This document shows positions 47,696 through 56,004 of a stretch of DNA of 64,000 nt, piece by piece. Source of the stretch: Stenotrophomonas maltophilia (GTDB lineage: Bacteria > Pseudomonadota > Gammaproteobacteria > Xanthomonadales > Xanthomonadaceae); contig NZ_SRHZ01000059.1 in the NCBI RefSeq assembly GCF_004684085.1, positions 1-64,000 on the forward strand, written 5' to 3'. Numbering within the stretch: position 1 is the stretch's first letter; each line of letters opens with the position of its first letter. The notes beneath the pieces were generated by a model. It was not told the DNA's origin. It made no database searches and saw only the letters and a program-made list of their open reading frames with translations. Position numbers and translations under genes: made by a program.

Positions 47696-49036
47696 CCCGC
47701 CCTTCAGGATCACCTCTGCCAGGCGATCGTAGTCACCACCGAAATGGTGATCGCCCGGCAGCTTCACTTTTTTCACGCCGTCATTGGCCGGCAGGTCCGG
47801 GCACAGCGCGTCCTCGTCCTTGTCGCCGTACACGCACAGCGTTTTTTCCGCCGGCAACCTGGCCACTTCCGGCGCGATCGGCAGACCGTCGCCACCACCC
47901 CCCAACCAGTTGCTGACGTGGAATTCAAAATCGGCCTTCTTTCCTACCGACAGCAGCACGATACGATCCAGCGAGTCGCGAGTACTGGCATCGAGCTGGT
48001 TGATGGTGGCCGGCAGTACATCGGCCCCTTGCGAGAATCCGATCAGCATCACCTTGTCGCGATGCCACTGCGTGCGGTAGTGGTCGATGATCTTCTGCAG
48101 GTCGCCTGCAAAGCCCTTCGGCGTCCGCTCGCTCCAGAAGTAACGCAGCGAATCGATGCCGACCACGGCCACGCCGTGCTCGTTGAGCGAGGTCGCCACG
48201 TCCTTGTCCAGGCCAGCCCATCCGCCGTCACCGGAGACGAACACCGCCAGCGTGTCACCGTTGCCGGCAGCCGGTACTTCCACCACCGGCAGGCCCTTCA
48301 ATGCCGAGGGCGGCGGCGCCAGACTCACACCGGCCTGCGCACCGATCGCCCGTGCCGCGGCCACCAGGCCGGGGGATGCATCGCCACGTGCAGTACGTTT
48401 GAACTCGCGCGCCATCGCAACCTGCTGCACGAAGCGGCTCGCCTCGCCCACCTTGCAGCCGCGGTCGCCGGCCGCACTCAACCACGGGAAATTCAGTTCG
48501 GCCGGTTGCAGCACGTTGTGCTTGACCCCATCGCCGCACACCATGCGCTGGTGGTTGTGGTCCGGACAGAAGCCGGTCGTCAGCAGTCCGGCAAACACCT
48601 GGGTGTCGGCCTGCGCCGCCAGCGTGTAGGCCATCTCGGCACCTTCGCCATCGCCGCCGACCAGCGGCAGGTGATAGCCGGGCAGATGCAGGGAGGCCTG
48701 CAGCCAGCGCGAGAAGTTCTCGACATCGCCGGAACCAAACGAACAGGTCGGATCACCCTCGCGCTTGAGCACCCCGCGCAGGTGTGCAATGTCCACCGCC
48801 GCGACCAGAGCGCCGTCCGCACGCAGGGCCTCGATCGGGAGGCGGCTGGTGTCGCCGCCAGTGGTGGGTTCATGGAACCAGATCACCACCCGTTGTGGCG
48901 TGCCGGCCGGCATGTGAACCGGGATCTGCTCGAAGCGCCCATGACTGAACTGCTGTGCGGTGACCGCCGCTGCCGCCGGCAGTGCAGCCAGCGCCAGTAC
49001 CACTCCCATTGCCCTGCCCAGCCCTGCACGCTTCAT
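47690..49036 (-). CDS. AcvB/VirJ family protein, likely lysyl-PG hydrolase
   Basis: Exported protein of the AcvB/VirJ family. In Agrobacterium, AcvB hydrolyses lysyl-phosphatidylglycerol made by LpiA, an MprF-type enzyme. The 448 residues have a signal peptide (residues about 1-24), and two alpha/beta-hydrolase-like halves; the second has the nucleophile GFSQGAD and an acidic/His pair (DKDEDA, GDHHFGGD). The start is the ATG at 49036. The stop TAG is inside a SMAG GTAG. It is convergent with mprF. Confidence 0.85.
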   Translation of the reverse strand: MKRAGLGRAMGVVLALAALPAAAAVTAQQFSHGRFEQIPVHMPAGTPQRVVIWFHEPTTGGDTSRLPIEALRADGALVAAVDIAHLRGVLKREGDPTCSFGSGDVENFSRWLQASLHLPGYHLPLVGGDGEGAEMAYTLAAQADTQVFAGLLTTGFCPDHNHQRMVCGDGVKHNVLQPAELNFPWLSAAGDRGCKVGEASRFVQQVAMAREFKRTARGDASPGLVAAARAIGAQAGVSLAPPPSALKGLPVVEVPAAGNGDTLAVFVSGDGGWAGLDKDVATSLNEHGVAVVGIDSLRYFWSERTPKGFAGDLQKIIDHYRTQWHRDKVMLIGFSQGADVLPATINQLDASTRDSLDRIVLLSVGKKADFEFHVSNWLGGGGDGLPIAPEVARLPAEKTLCVYGDKDEDALCPDLPANDGVKKVKLPGDHHFGGDYDRLAEVILKGGM

Positions 49037-49114
49037 GTCGCAACCTCGGTGGAATGCGCACACGATACGCCGCCACTGCGTGCACGGCATGTACCGGCGC
49101 AGTCCGTTGGGGAT

Positions 49115-49732
49115 TCAGTCGGCTGCGGGCTGACGGCTGCGACGGTACAGGGCCAGGGCCAGGTACAGCAGCCAGCCCACGATCACCGCGATCACCACCT
49201 TCTGGCCCACCCCGCGCGGCGGCCCGCCGCGCCACAACACGTGCAGCCAGAGCAGCACGAAGGCCAGCCAGGCCCAGCCCCAGAGCAGGCCAGCGGCAGA
49301 CTGCCAACCCGGTTCGCGGCGAAGGTACCAGGCCTGCAGCAGCATGCCGACGCTGGCGCACAGGAACGCAGTGTTGGCCGCCACCCCATGGATGAACGGT
49401 GCCAGCAGCGGTGTTGCCTCAGGCAACCAGCTGTCACCGATGGCGACCGTGGCCAGGCCCAGCGCAGAAACCGTGAACAACAGCGGCGCCGCCGCACTGC
49501 GCCGTAGGCCGATGCTGCCGCGATACAGCGCGATGCCGAGCACGGCGATCGCCAGCGCCAGCAGGCAGTACGCACCTCGCAGCAGCCCCCCCCACGGCCC
49601 GTGCAGGTACAGGCTGAGCGTGGCCTGCACCCAGTCCAGATCGGTGCGTGCGAACTGGGTCCACAGCGCGGTGACCACGAACAGCAGCAACGATGCCAAT
49701 GCCAGCATTGCCGCCAGACGCATGCGGCTCAT
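49115..49732 (-). CDS. DUF998 family membrane protein
   Basis: A 205-residue inner-membrane protein of the DUF998 type with six hydrophobic segments (for example MLALASLLLFVVTALWTQF, GVAANTAFLCASVGMLLQAW). The conserved loop SWLPEATPLLAPFIHGVAA holds an acid and a His. It starts with an ATG overlapping the stop of the small Cys-rich protein at 49729 by 4 nt, so the two are translated together. A paralogue is at 26873. Function unknown. Confidence 0.75.
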   Translation of the reverse strand: MSRMRLAAMLALASLLLFVVTALWTQFARTDLDWVQATLSLYLHGPWGGLLRGAYCLLALAIAVLGIALYRGSIGLRRSAAAPLLFTVSALGLATVAIGDSWLPEATPLLAPFIHGVAANTAFLCASVGMLLQAWYLRREPGWQSAAGLLWGWAWLAFVLLWLHVLWRGGPPRGVGQKVVIAVIVGWLLYLALALYRRSRQPAAD

Positions 49733-49902
49733 GGCGCGGCCTCCGGATGCCGCACTTTCCACTCGGCCAGCGCCTTGCGATAACGCTGCAGCTCGTCGGA
49801 ATACAGGTCCAACACGCACAGCGGGCAGCCGCTGCCGCAGCATTCGTTGGGACCGGGCTCTTCCGGCGGCACGGGGCGGGGATCGGGATCAGGGACGGAC
49901 AC
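49729..49902 (-). CDS. oxidoreductase-like (PF09791) small protein
   Basis: Fifty-seven residues from a GTG at 49902: VSVPDPDPRPVPPEEPG, then NECCGSGCPLCVLDLYSDE, a Cys-rich core like the oxidoreductase-like domain also found in the N terminus of some eukaryotic mitochondrial proteins. The motif CCGSGCxxC then LDLYxxEL is distinctive. It overlaps the DUF998 start (ATGA). Role unknown; a metal or Fe-S site is likely from the cysteines. Confidence 0.8.
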   Translation of the reverse strand: MSVPDPDPRPVPPEEPGPNECCGSGCPLCVLDLYSDELQRYRKALAEWKVRHPEAAP

Positions 49903-49952
49903 GATGGGGAAACGGCAATCGGTGGGAACAGGCTCCAGTGTAACGGGCCCGC

Positions 49953-50555
49953 TCAGGTGTCCAGCTGCCGGCGCAGGTTTTCGCGGGCGGCCGTGTCCAT
50001 CCGCTCGTGGAAGAACCCGCTGAGGAAGATGCGCGGTGCGCGCAGCAGGCCCTGCAGGAAACGGCGACGGCCGGCACGGTACAGGAAACCCGGCACCACG
50101 CCCTTGTACTCCTCGGCCACACCTCGGTCGTAGGCGGCGAATACCGGTTCCGGGGCGGCCAGGATCGCCATGTCGCAGTCCAGGAACAGCGCCGCCTCGG
50201 CGTCGACATCGTCCGGGCCCAGCTCACCATGGCGAGCGGTCAGCAGGATCAGCTGCTCCACCCGGGCAGCATCGACACCGGCCAGTTCCGGCGCCTGTGC
50301 GATCGCCTGCAGGGCCAGCTGCGCCGAACGCGCCTCATTGTCCTTGCGCCCGGCCTGGTAGATCGCATCGTGGTAGAGCACGGCCAGGTAAACCTCGGCC
50401 GGCTGCTGCCAGCCCGGTCCCTCTGCTACCTCCTGGCAGTGCTGCAGCACTGCACGCACGTGGCCGAAGTGGTGGTAGGCCCGTGGCGGCGTTGCATAGC
50501 TGTCCTGCAGCGCCTGCCACTGCGCGGGTGCGAGCGTCAGCGGGGAGAAGTCCAT
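49953..50555 (-). CDS. HD domain metal-dependent hydrolase (COG4339)
   Basis: Predicted HD phosphohydrolase. The 200 residues have HHFGH at about 28-32, the HD pair in YHDAIY near 62-67, a later His (TARHGELG) and Asp (FLDCDMAIL), as in the HD superfamily. The substrate, perhaps a nucleotide or phosphoester, is unknown. It lies 50 bp upstream of the small gene at 49902 on the same strand and is divergent from 50785. Confidence 0.8.
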   Translation of the reverse strand: MDFSPLTLAPAQWQALQDSYATPPRAYHHFGHVRAVLQHCQEVAEGPGWQQPAEVYLAVLYHDAIYQAGRKDNEARSAQLALQAIAQAPELAGVDAARVEQLILLTARHGELGPDDVDAEAALFLDCDMAILAAPEPVFAAYDRGVAEEYKGVVPGFLYRAGRRRFLQGLLRAPRIFLSGFFHERMDTAARENLRRQLDT

Positions 50556-50647
50556 GCCCGGATCATCCCGCCTGCATCGGCGGCGGGCAAGCTGGCGGTT
50601 TTTTCACCACGAGCTCACAACGCTTGCCGGGCGGGGTCTGGACGCGG

Positions 50648-50693
50648 TTGTCCACAGCTTTGTCGAGGGCTGGTCCACACCGGTTGTGGATGG
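50648..50693. promoter_or_regulatory. cluster of DnaA-box-like sequences
   Basis: TTGTCCACA (50648-50656), TGGTCCACA (50671-50679) and the reversed TGTGGATGG (50685-50693) all resemble the DnaA box TTATCCACA with one to two changes. The last two face each other. They lie between divergent genes, not near dnaA. Confidence 0.3.
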
Positions 50694-50784
50694 ATAGCGC
50701 TGCCGACCAACGGTGACCACGGCGGCCCCATCACAGGTCTACACTCGCCTCAGGCGGGAGCGCCCGCCGCTGCCAGGAGCCGTC

Positions 50785-51927
50785 ATGTACCGTCCTGCCG
50801 CCCGATTCCTGTTCTTCACGCTGGCCGCGCTGGCGGCGCCGTCCGTGTCTGCCCTGGAAATCGCCGGGGCCGATGCCACGGCGATCATCGCCTCCCCCAC
50901 CATTCCGTCGCCGCAGCAGGTATCGGCGATCCCGCCTGCAATGCGCGAGATGCTGCGCACGCAGGTGATCAATCGCGGCTACTCGCGCGAACAACGCCTG
51001 CAGGGACTGGTGGAGATGATCTTCGACCGCCACGGCATGGACCTGCAGTACGACGCCGATGCGACCCTCACCGTCAGCGAGATCTGGCAGCAGCGCCGCG
51101 CCAACTGCCTGGCCTTCACCCTGATGTTCGTTGCACTGGCGCGCGAGGCCGGCATCCAGGCGCGCGTGCAGGAAGTGGGCCAGGTGGTGTCGTGGTACCA
51201 GGACCAGGCGCAGGGACTGGTTTACAGCGTGGGCCACGTCAATGCCGGGGTTGGATTTGGCGGACGCTTCGCCACCGTCGACCTGGACCGCAACGTGCTC
51301 TATGACCGCCGCGGCCCGCAACCGATCAGCCAGGCGCGTGCGCTGGCGCACTTCTACAACAACCGCGGCGCCGAACGCATGGCCGCCGGTGACATGGCCG
51401 GCGCACGCGCGTTCTACGCGGCCGCGCTGGGCCAGGACAGAGGTTTTGCCGCCACCTGGAACAACCTCGGCGTACTGGAGAACCGCAGCGGCGATGTCAC
51501 TGCCGCGCGCCGGTCGCTGGAAATGGCCTTGCGCCTGGATGGCCGCCATGACGCCGCGTTGAACAACGCCAGTGCGCTGTACCGCAAGCTGGGGCTGGTG
51601 GCCCAGGCGCAGGTGCTGGAACGGCGCCTGCAGTGGGTACAGCGCGAAGATCCGTTCGCCCAGTACATGCTTGGCGCCAAGGCCGAACGCGCGGGCCAGC
51701 TGGATGTGGCGATCCGCTACTACCGGCAGGCAGTGCGCCTGTACGACACCGCGCACCAGTTCCATTTCGGGCTGGCGCGGGTGTACTTCCTGGCCGGCCA
51801 GCTCAAGCGCGCCGATCGTGAACTGCTGCGTGCGCAGGAACTGGGCGGGGCACCCGAGCAGGCACGTTACCAGGCCAAGCTGGACAGCCTGGCCCGTTGG
51901 CGCGCGCAGCAGCAGGCACGGCGCTGA
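50785..51927 (+). CDS. transglutaminase-like and TPR periplasmic protein
   Basis: Exported protein. The 380 residues have a signal peptide (to about residue 24), a transglutaminase-like domain (about 40-190) with Cys in QQRRANCLAFTLMFVALAREAG (the motif Cys at about 113) and a His in VYSVGHVNAG, then TPR repeats (about 195-340). Such Cys-His-Asp folds act as peptidases or amidases, often on cell wall or as scaffolds. The ATG at 50785 has AGGAG upstream. Confidence 0.8.
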   Translation: MYRPAARFLFFTLAALAAPSVSALEIAGADATAIIASPTIPSPQQVSAIPPAMREMLRTQVINRGYSREQRLQGLVEMIFDRHGMDLQYDADATLTVSEIWQQRRANCLAFTLMFVALAREAGIQARVQEVGQVVSWYQDQAQGLVYSVGHVNAGVGFGGRFATVDLDRNVLYDRRGPQPISQARALAHFYNNRGAERMAAGDMAGARAFYAAALGQDRGFAATWNNLGVLENRSGDVTAARRSLEMALRLDGRHDAALNNASALYRKLGLVAQAQVLERRLQWVQREDPFAQYMLGAKAERAGQLDVAIRYYRQAVRLYDTAHQFHFGLARVYFLAGQLKRADRELLRAQELGGAPEQARYQAKLDSLARWRAQQQARR

Positions 51928-51934
51928 AGGCCGG

Positions 51935-52270
51935 TCAGGCTTTCTTGAGGAAGCAGGTCTTCAGCACCAGCCCCTTGATCTTGTCCGAGTTGCCTTCGAT
52001 GTGCTCGGCATCGTCCTCGACCAGGCGGATGTTGCGGATCACGGTGCCCTGCTTGAGCGGAATCGAGGAGCCTTTCACCTTCAGGTCCTTGATCACGGTG
52101 ACGGTGTCGCCGGACTGCAGGGTGTTGCCGTTGCTGTCACGCACGACCAGGGTCGAACCGGCGCTTTCCTCGGCGGTCCATTCGAAGCCGCAGTCGGCGC
52201 AGATCCACAGCGCGCCATCGGCATAGGTGTTTTCCAGGGTGCACTGCGGGCAGGCGGGAACAGAAGACAT
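51935..52270 (-). CDS. yjdM: PhnA/YjdM zinc-ribbon protein
   Basis: A 111-residue protein of the PhnA family, formerly tied to alkylphosphonate use but of uncertain role. It has an N-terminal zinc ribbon CPQC...CADCG (residues about 7-29) and the PhnA core DSNGNTLQSGDTVTVIKDLKVKGSS. No phn genes are near. It ends 7 bp from the stop of 50785, in convergent orientation. Confidence 0.9.
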   Translation of the reverse strand: MSSVPACPQCTLENTYADGALWICADCGFEWTAEESAGSTLVVRDSNGNTLQSGDTVTVIKDLKVKGSSIPLKQGTVIRNIRLVEDDAEHIEGNSDKIKGLVLKTCFLKKA

Positions 52271-52450
52271 CGGCAAGTACCTCAAAGTGAATCAACAGCC
52301 GCCATTGTAACCGGCCGGCTTTTTTTCCAGTTTCCGCAGGTGGCACGTGAGGGCGCCTGGGCCCGGCACGGTCCAGGAGGACGCCGGAACTTGCAGTCGG
52401 CCGCGAACTGCAGCAGAGTGCGCGGCCCCTGATCGTCCCCGGAACTCCCC

Positions 52451-53812
52451 ATGCGCCTCGGCATCGACTTCGGTACCAGCAACTCCGCCGCCGCCATCGT
52501 GCGTGACGGTGAACTGCTGCCGATCCGCTTCGGTGACGCCGAGCAGTTCCGCACCAGCGTGTACTTCCCCGGCGTGGTGCCCGACCCGGACGATTTCCAG
52601 CTCGATGAAGGCCAGGAACATCAGCTGCAGCAGATGATCGACAGCGCCGCCCGCGCAGCCCGTGCCGCCGGCCAGGAGCGCCCCCCGCAGGCCCTGCGCC
52701 GCGAAGCCCTGCGCGCCCTGCGTCGCGAATGGATGGAAGCGCGCGCCGGCAAGGAGCGCAGCGCCAGCGACCTGCTGCAGAACGCGGTCTACGGCGACGA
52801 TGCGCTGGAAGCCTATTTCGAGGAACACGAAGGCAATCTGGTACAGAGCCCGAAGTCGATGCTGGGCTACAACCTGCACCCGCGCGCGAAGCAGACCATC
52901 ACCGGCATCGCCGCGCACATCCTCGAGCACATCCGCCTGACCGCCAGCGCCCAGCTTGGCCAGCCGCTGCGCACGGCCCTGCTCGGCCGCCCGGTGCAGT
53001 TCCGCAGTTCGATCGGCGCGGCCGGCAACGACCAGGCGCTGGACATCCTGCGCGAAGCCGCCACCCAGGCCGGTTTCGACCAGATCGATTTCCTCGAGGA
53101 ACCGGCTGCGGCGGCCATGCACTACCACGCTGAAAGCCGCGAGCGGCACCAGGCGGTGATCGTCGACATCGGCGGCGGCACCACCGATATCGCCCATGCC
53201 GAAGTCGGTGGCGAGGCGGCACCGCGCATCCACCGCGCCTGGGGCATTGCCCGCGGCGGCACCGATATCGACCTGGCCCTGAGCCTGTCCGGCTACATGC
53301 CCCTGTTCGGCCGTGGCATTACCCGCGTGCCCACCCACCACTACGTGGAAGCGGCCACCGTGCAGGACATGACCCGCCAGCGCGAGTTCCGCCAGCACAA
53401 CTACGACAACGTCGACGCGCCGTGGGGCGCGCGCCTGCAGGCCCTGCAGGACACCGGCAATACCGCCCGCCTGTACCGTGACGTCGAACGCGCCAAGATC
53501 GCCCTCAGCGCCAGCAACGAACACCGCAGCACGCTGGATTACATTGCCCGCGACCTGTATGCCGACAGCAGCGCCGATGGCCTGGCCGCCGCCGCCCACG
53601 GCTACCTGGAGCAGATCCGCGAGCTGTTGGCCCAGGTCCGCAGCGATATCGGGGGCGACCCGGACGCGGTGTTCCTGACCGGCGGCATGTCCCGCGCCGG
53701 TTACCTGCGCCAGGCAGTGGCGGAGGCCTTCCCGGGCGCCCGCATGGTCCACGGCGAACCCTCGCTGGGCGTGGTCCAGGGCCTGGCGCTGGCGGCAGCC
53801 AGCCAGGATTAA
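52451..53812 (+). CDS. Hsp70 family protein (YegD-like)
   Basis: Hsp70-type ATPase lacking the substrate-binding half, like E. coli YegD. The 453 residues carry the three ATPase motifs: phosphate 1 DFGTSNSA at residues 6-13, phosphate 2 DIGGGTTD near 239, and the adenosine motif LTGGMSR near 413. YegD is about 450 residues, so length fits. Role unknown; it may act as a regulator or stress ATPase. Hairpins follow the gene but without T-runs. Confidence 0.88.
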   Translation: MRLGIDFGTSNSAAAIVRDGELLPIRFGDAEQFRTSVYFPGVVPDPDDFQLDEGQEHQLQQMIDSAARAARAAGQERPPQALRREALRALRREWMEARAGKERSASDLLQNAVYGDDALEAYFEEHEGNLVQSPKSMLGYNLHPRAKQTITGIAAHILEHIRLTASAQLGQPLRTALLGRPVQFRSSIGAAGNDQALDILREAATQAGFDQIDFLEEPAAAAMHYHAESRERHQAVIVDIGGGTTDIAHAEVGGEAAPRIHRAWGIARGGTDIDLALSLSGYMPLFGRGITRVPTHHYVEAATVQDMTRQREFRQHNYDNVDAPWGARLQALQDTGNTARLYRDVERAKIALSASNEHRSTLDYIARDLYADSSADGLAAAAHGYLEQIRELLAQVRSDIGGDPDAVFLTGGMSRAGYLRQAVAEAFPGARMVHGEPSLGVVQGLALAAASQD

Positions 53813-53904
53813 CAAAACGTTACGCGGTCTAAGTTACCCTTGGTCGGCTAGAACTCTGCTGCACTTTCCACCGGCTACGCCGGTGTGTGTCCAACGTGCA
53901 GCCT

Positions 53905-53921
53905 GGCCCGCCCTGCGGGCC
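53905..53921. terminator. weak hairpin after the Hsp70-like gene
   Basis: GGCCCGC (53905-53911) pairs with GCGGGCC (53915-53921). There is no T-run, so strength is doubtful. Confidence 0.35.
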
Positions 53922-53948
53922 TAGCGGCCATGCCTTCCTGGCTCGTTC

Positions 53949-54335
53949 ATGGTCCGCGTATCACCGGAGCCGCCATCGAGACCCGCTTTGGGCACCCGCC
54001 AGGCCCCTGTGGCCTTACAACCTGACGCATCACCCGCACCCATCGACTGCAGCCGTTGTGACGCGGTCTGTTGCCGGCTGCCCGTGCTGCTGCAGCCCGG
54101 CGACCACGTGCCTGGCCAGTTCCTGTCGCGCGACGCCCACGGCCGTGCCGTGATGGCGCGCAACGAGGAAGGCTGGTGCGCGGCGATCGATCCCTATCAC
54201 CTGCGCTGCACGATCTATTCGCAGCGCCCGGCGATCTGCCGCCAGTTTTCGATGGGCGGCGATGACTGCCGCCGCGAGCGGCAGGACTACCTGCGCCAGG
54301 CCGAGTCCTGCGCGCTTTCCTCCCCTTCCACCTGA
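53949..54335 (+). CDS. YkgJ family cysteine-cluster protein
   Basis: Cys-rich protein of the YkgJ (CxxCxxCC) family, probably binding Zn or Fe-S. The 128 residues have CSRCDAVCC (about 34-42), then CAAIDPYHLRCTIYSQRPAICRQF, which is the family core, and a last Cys in GGDDCRRER. The N-terminal 30 residues are Pro-rich, and the true start may lie later. It is followed 12 bp later by a small gene. Confidence 0.82.
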   Translation: MVRVSPEPPSRPALGTRQAPVALQPDASPAPIDCSRCDAVCCRLPVLLQPGDHVPGQFLSRDAHGRAVMARNEEGWCAAIDPYHLRCTIYSQRPAICRQFSMGGDDCRRERQDYLRQAESCALSSPST

Positions 54336-54346
54336 CAGGAGCCACC

Positions 54347-54529
54347 ATGCCCCGCAAGGCAAAGACCCCCGCGAAGGCCAGCAACAGCATCCGCAGTGAA
54401 CGCAAGGGCGCATCCGCCAGCACCGTGGTCAGCAGCGACTCGATCGCTTCGGACCTGGCCGCGTTCCGCAAGAGCGGTGGCAAGATCGAAGTTCTCGGTA
54501 CCACCTGGGCGCTGAAGAAAGCCAGCTGA
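54347..54529 (+). CDS. small basic protein of unknown function
   Basis: Sixty residues, Lys/Ser/Ala-rich at the N terminus (MPRKAKTPAKASNSIRSERK), then SDLAAFRKSGGKIEVLGTTW. The ATG has AGGAG 6 nt upstream. Not recognised; the basic N terminus may bind nucleic acid. It is the second gene after the YkgJ gene. Confidence 0.65.
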   Translation: MPRKAKTPAKASNSIRSERKGASASTVVSSDSIASDLAAFRKSGGKIEVLGTTWALKKAS

Positions 54530-54540
54530 CCCTCTCCCGA

Positions 54541-54563
54541 CCGCGGCGGCGCTGCCGCCGCGG
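54541..54563. terminator. GC hairpin between convergent genes
   Basis: CCGCGGCGGC (54541-54550) pairs perfectly with GCCGCCGCGG (54554-54563). No T-run; it sits between two convergent genes. Confidence 0.45.
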
Positions 54564-54578
54564 CCTGCCGGATCGCGC

Positions 54579-55460
54579 TCAGCGATCCAGGCGCACCTGC
54601 ACACTGCCCGAATGCGACTGGATGCGGATGTCACCATCACCGCCGCCCAGACGCGTATCGAGATGGCTGCCCGGCCCATAACGCGGTCGCTCCACCTGGC
54701 CTGCATCGCTGTTGATCGACCCGCTGAAGCTGTTCACCGACAGCTGCGCCGACACCGTGCGCGGCAGGCGCAGGTTGACCGACGCACTCACCGATTCAAC
54801 GTTGATGCGGCCGCCCGGCGCCAGCCCGGCCGCCGCCAGATCGATGCTGCCCGACACGGTTTCCACCGCCAGGCGCTGGACTCGACCCGCATCGACTTCA
54901 ACCCGGCCCGATACGGTCTGCGCACCGATATCACCAGACACGCCGCCACCGGCTTCGATGCGACCACTGACTGTGTTCACGTCCAGCCTCGGCGTCTGCA
55001 GGCGCGCAGTGACACTGCCACTGACCGTATTGAGCTTGCTGTCGCCACTGCGGCCGGACGCGCTCAGGCTGCCGCTGACGGTGTCGGCCTGCAGCCGGCG
55101 CACGTCGATGCCACCGATGTCCTGGCTGGCGCTGACCGTGCTCAACAGCAGTTCCACCGAACGCGGTACGTTCAGCACCAGCGTTGCACCGCCGCTGCCG
55201 CCGCGGCGCGGGTATTCAATCTCCCAGCGCACGCGGTTGGCGCTCTTCTCCTGGCGCAGCTGCAGGCCATCGCTGAGCGTTCCGGTGAGCTGCACGTCGT
55301 TGCGATCCCAGCCACGCACGGTCACCTTGCCGGCCACGTTGCTCAGTTCAATGCGGCCGCCGGCAGCCAGATTGTGCCGCTCATCGATCCGGGTGTCGGC
55401 CAGGGCTACCGCGGGCACCAGCAGCAGTGCGGCACAGCAGGTCATCAGGGTTCGGGTCAT
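54579..55460 (-). CDS. exported DUF4097 protein
   Basis: Exported protein of the DUF4097 family, likely a beta-solenoid. The 293 residues have a signal peptide (to about 21) and many repeats of the form VSGSVxA / TVSGRIxA, giving a stacked beta structure. Function unknown; such proteins are common downstream of ECF sigma genes. It is the third gene of the sigma/anti-sigma unit, 10 bp after the anti-sigma gene, and probably a target or part of the response. Confidence 0.85.
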   Translation of the reverse strand: MTRTLMTCCAALLLVPAVALADTRIDERHNLAAGGRIELSNVAGKVTVRGWDRNDVQLTGTLSDGLQLRQEKSANRVRWEIEYPRRGGSGGATLVLNVPRSVELLLSTVSASQDIGGIDVRRLQADTVSGSLSASGRSGDSKLNTVSGSVTARLQTPRLDVNTVSGRIEAGGGVSGDIGAQTVSGRVEVDAGRVQRLAVETVSGSIDLAAAGLAPGGRINVESVSASVNLRLPRTVSAQLSVNSFSGSINSDAGQVERPRYGPGSHLDTRLGGGDGDIRIQSHSGSVQVRLDR

Positions 55461-55470
55461 GGGGGTCTCC

Positions 55471-56004
55471 TCAGGTCGTCAAGCCGGACTCGGCGGCGTA
55501 GGCCGCCTGCCGGGTCAGTTCCAGCCGCAGCGCATAGGTGCGCTTGAGCTGTCCAAGCAGGTGCGGCGCACGCGGATCCTGCGCCAGAGCGGCACGGATC
55601 TGCGCCGCACTTTCATCCAGTTCGTGCAGGGCCGGCTGCCATTCCGGCGCGCGCCCATCGGGCAGCGAGGCCACGGCCTGCCGGTACTGCTCGGTCATGG
55701 CCGCTGCCTGCAGCTGCAGCGCCGATGGTGCCGGCGCGTCCGGCTGCGCATGGCGCCACGGCGCCACCATGTACAGCGCCAGGCTGGCAGCCAAGGCGGC
55801 CCCTGCCGGCAGCCACCAGCGCCGGCGCGAACGTACCGGCAGAGCCACCACATTGTCCGTGGGCGCAGGCGCGGCCTGCGCTTCACGCGGCGGCAGCTGC
55901 GCCGACAGGCGTGCCCAGCCATCGGTGGGCACGCTGCGCTCACGTGGCAGTGCGCGCAGCCGTGCCAGCAGTTCGGGAGCGGAATCGTGGTCGTGTGTAC
56001 TCAT
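55471..56004 (-). CDS. putative anti-sigma factor (membrane-anchored)
   Basis: A 177-residue protein with a short cytoplasmic N terminus (residues 1-60, HDHDSAPELLARLRALPRE near the start), one membrane segment (about 65-82, WWLPAGAALAASLALYMV) and a periplasmic helical tail. This layout, and position directly after an ECF sigma gene with a 4-nt overlap (ATGA), suggests an anti-sigma factor. No zinc-binding HxxxCxxC motif is visible, so it is not of the ZAS type. Confidence 0.65.
   Translation of the reverse strand: MSTHDHDSAPELLARLRALPRERSVPTDGWARLSAQLPPREAQAAPAPTDNVVALPVRSRRRWWLPAGAALAASLALYMVAPWRHAQPDAPAPSALQLQAAAMTEQYRQAVASLPDGRAPEWQPALHELDESAAQIRAALAQDPRAPHLLGQLKRTYALRLELTRQAAYAAESGLTT

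Noticed and set aside
47690..49036. VirJ as part of a type IV secretion system
   Set aside because: No other vir/trb genes in the window; the mprF neighbour points to the AcvB-type lipid role.
50648..50693. A replication origin
   Set aside because: No dnaA, dnaN or gyrB nearby and no AT-rich unwinding region; boxes are imperfect.
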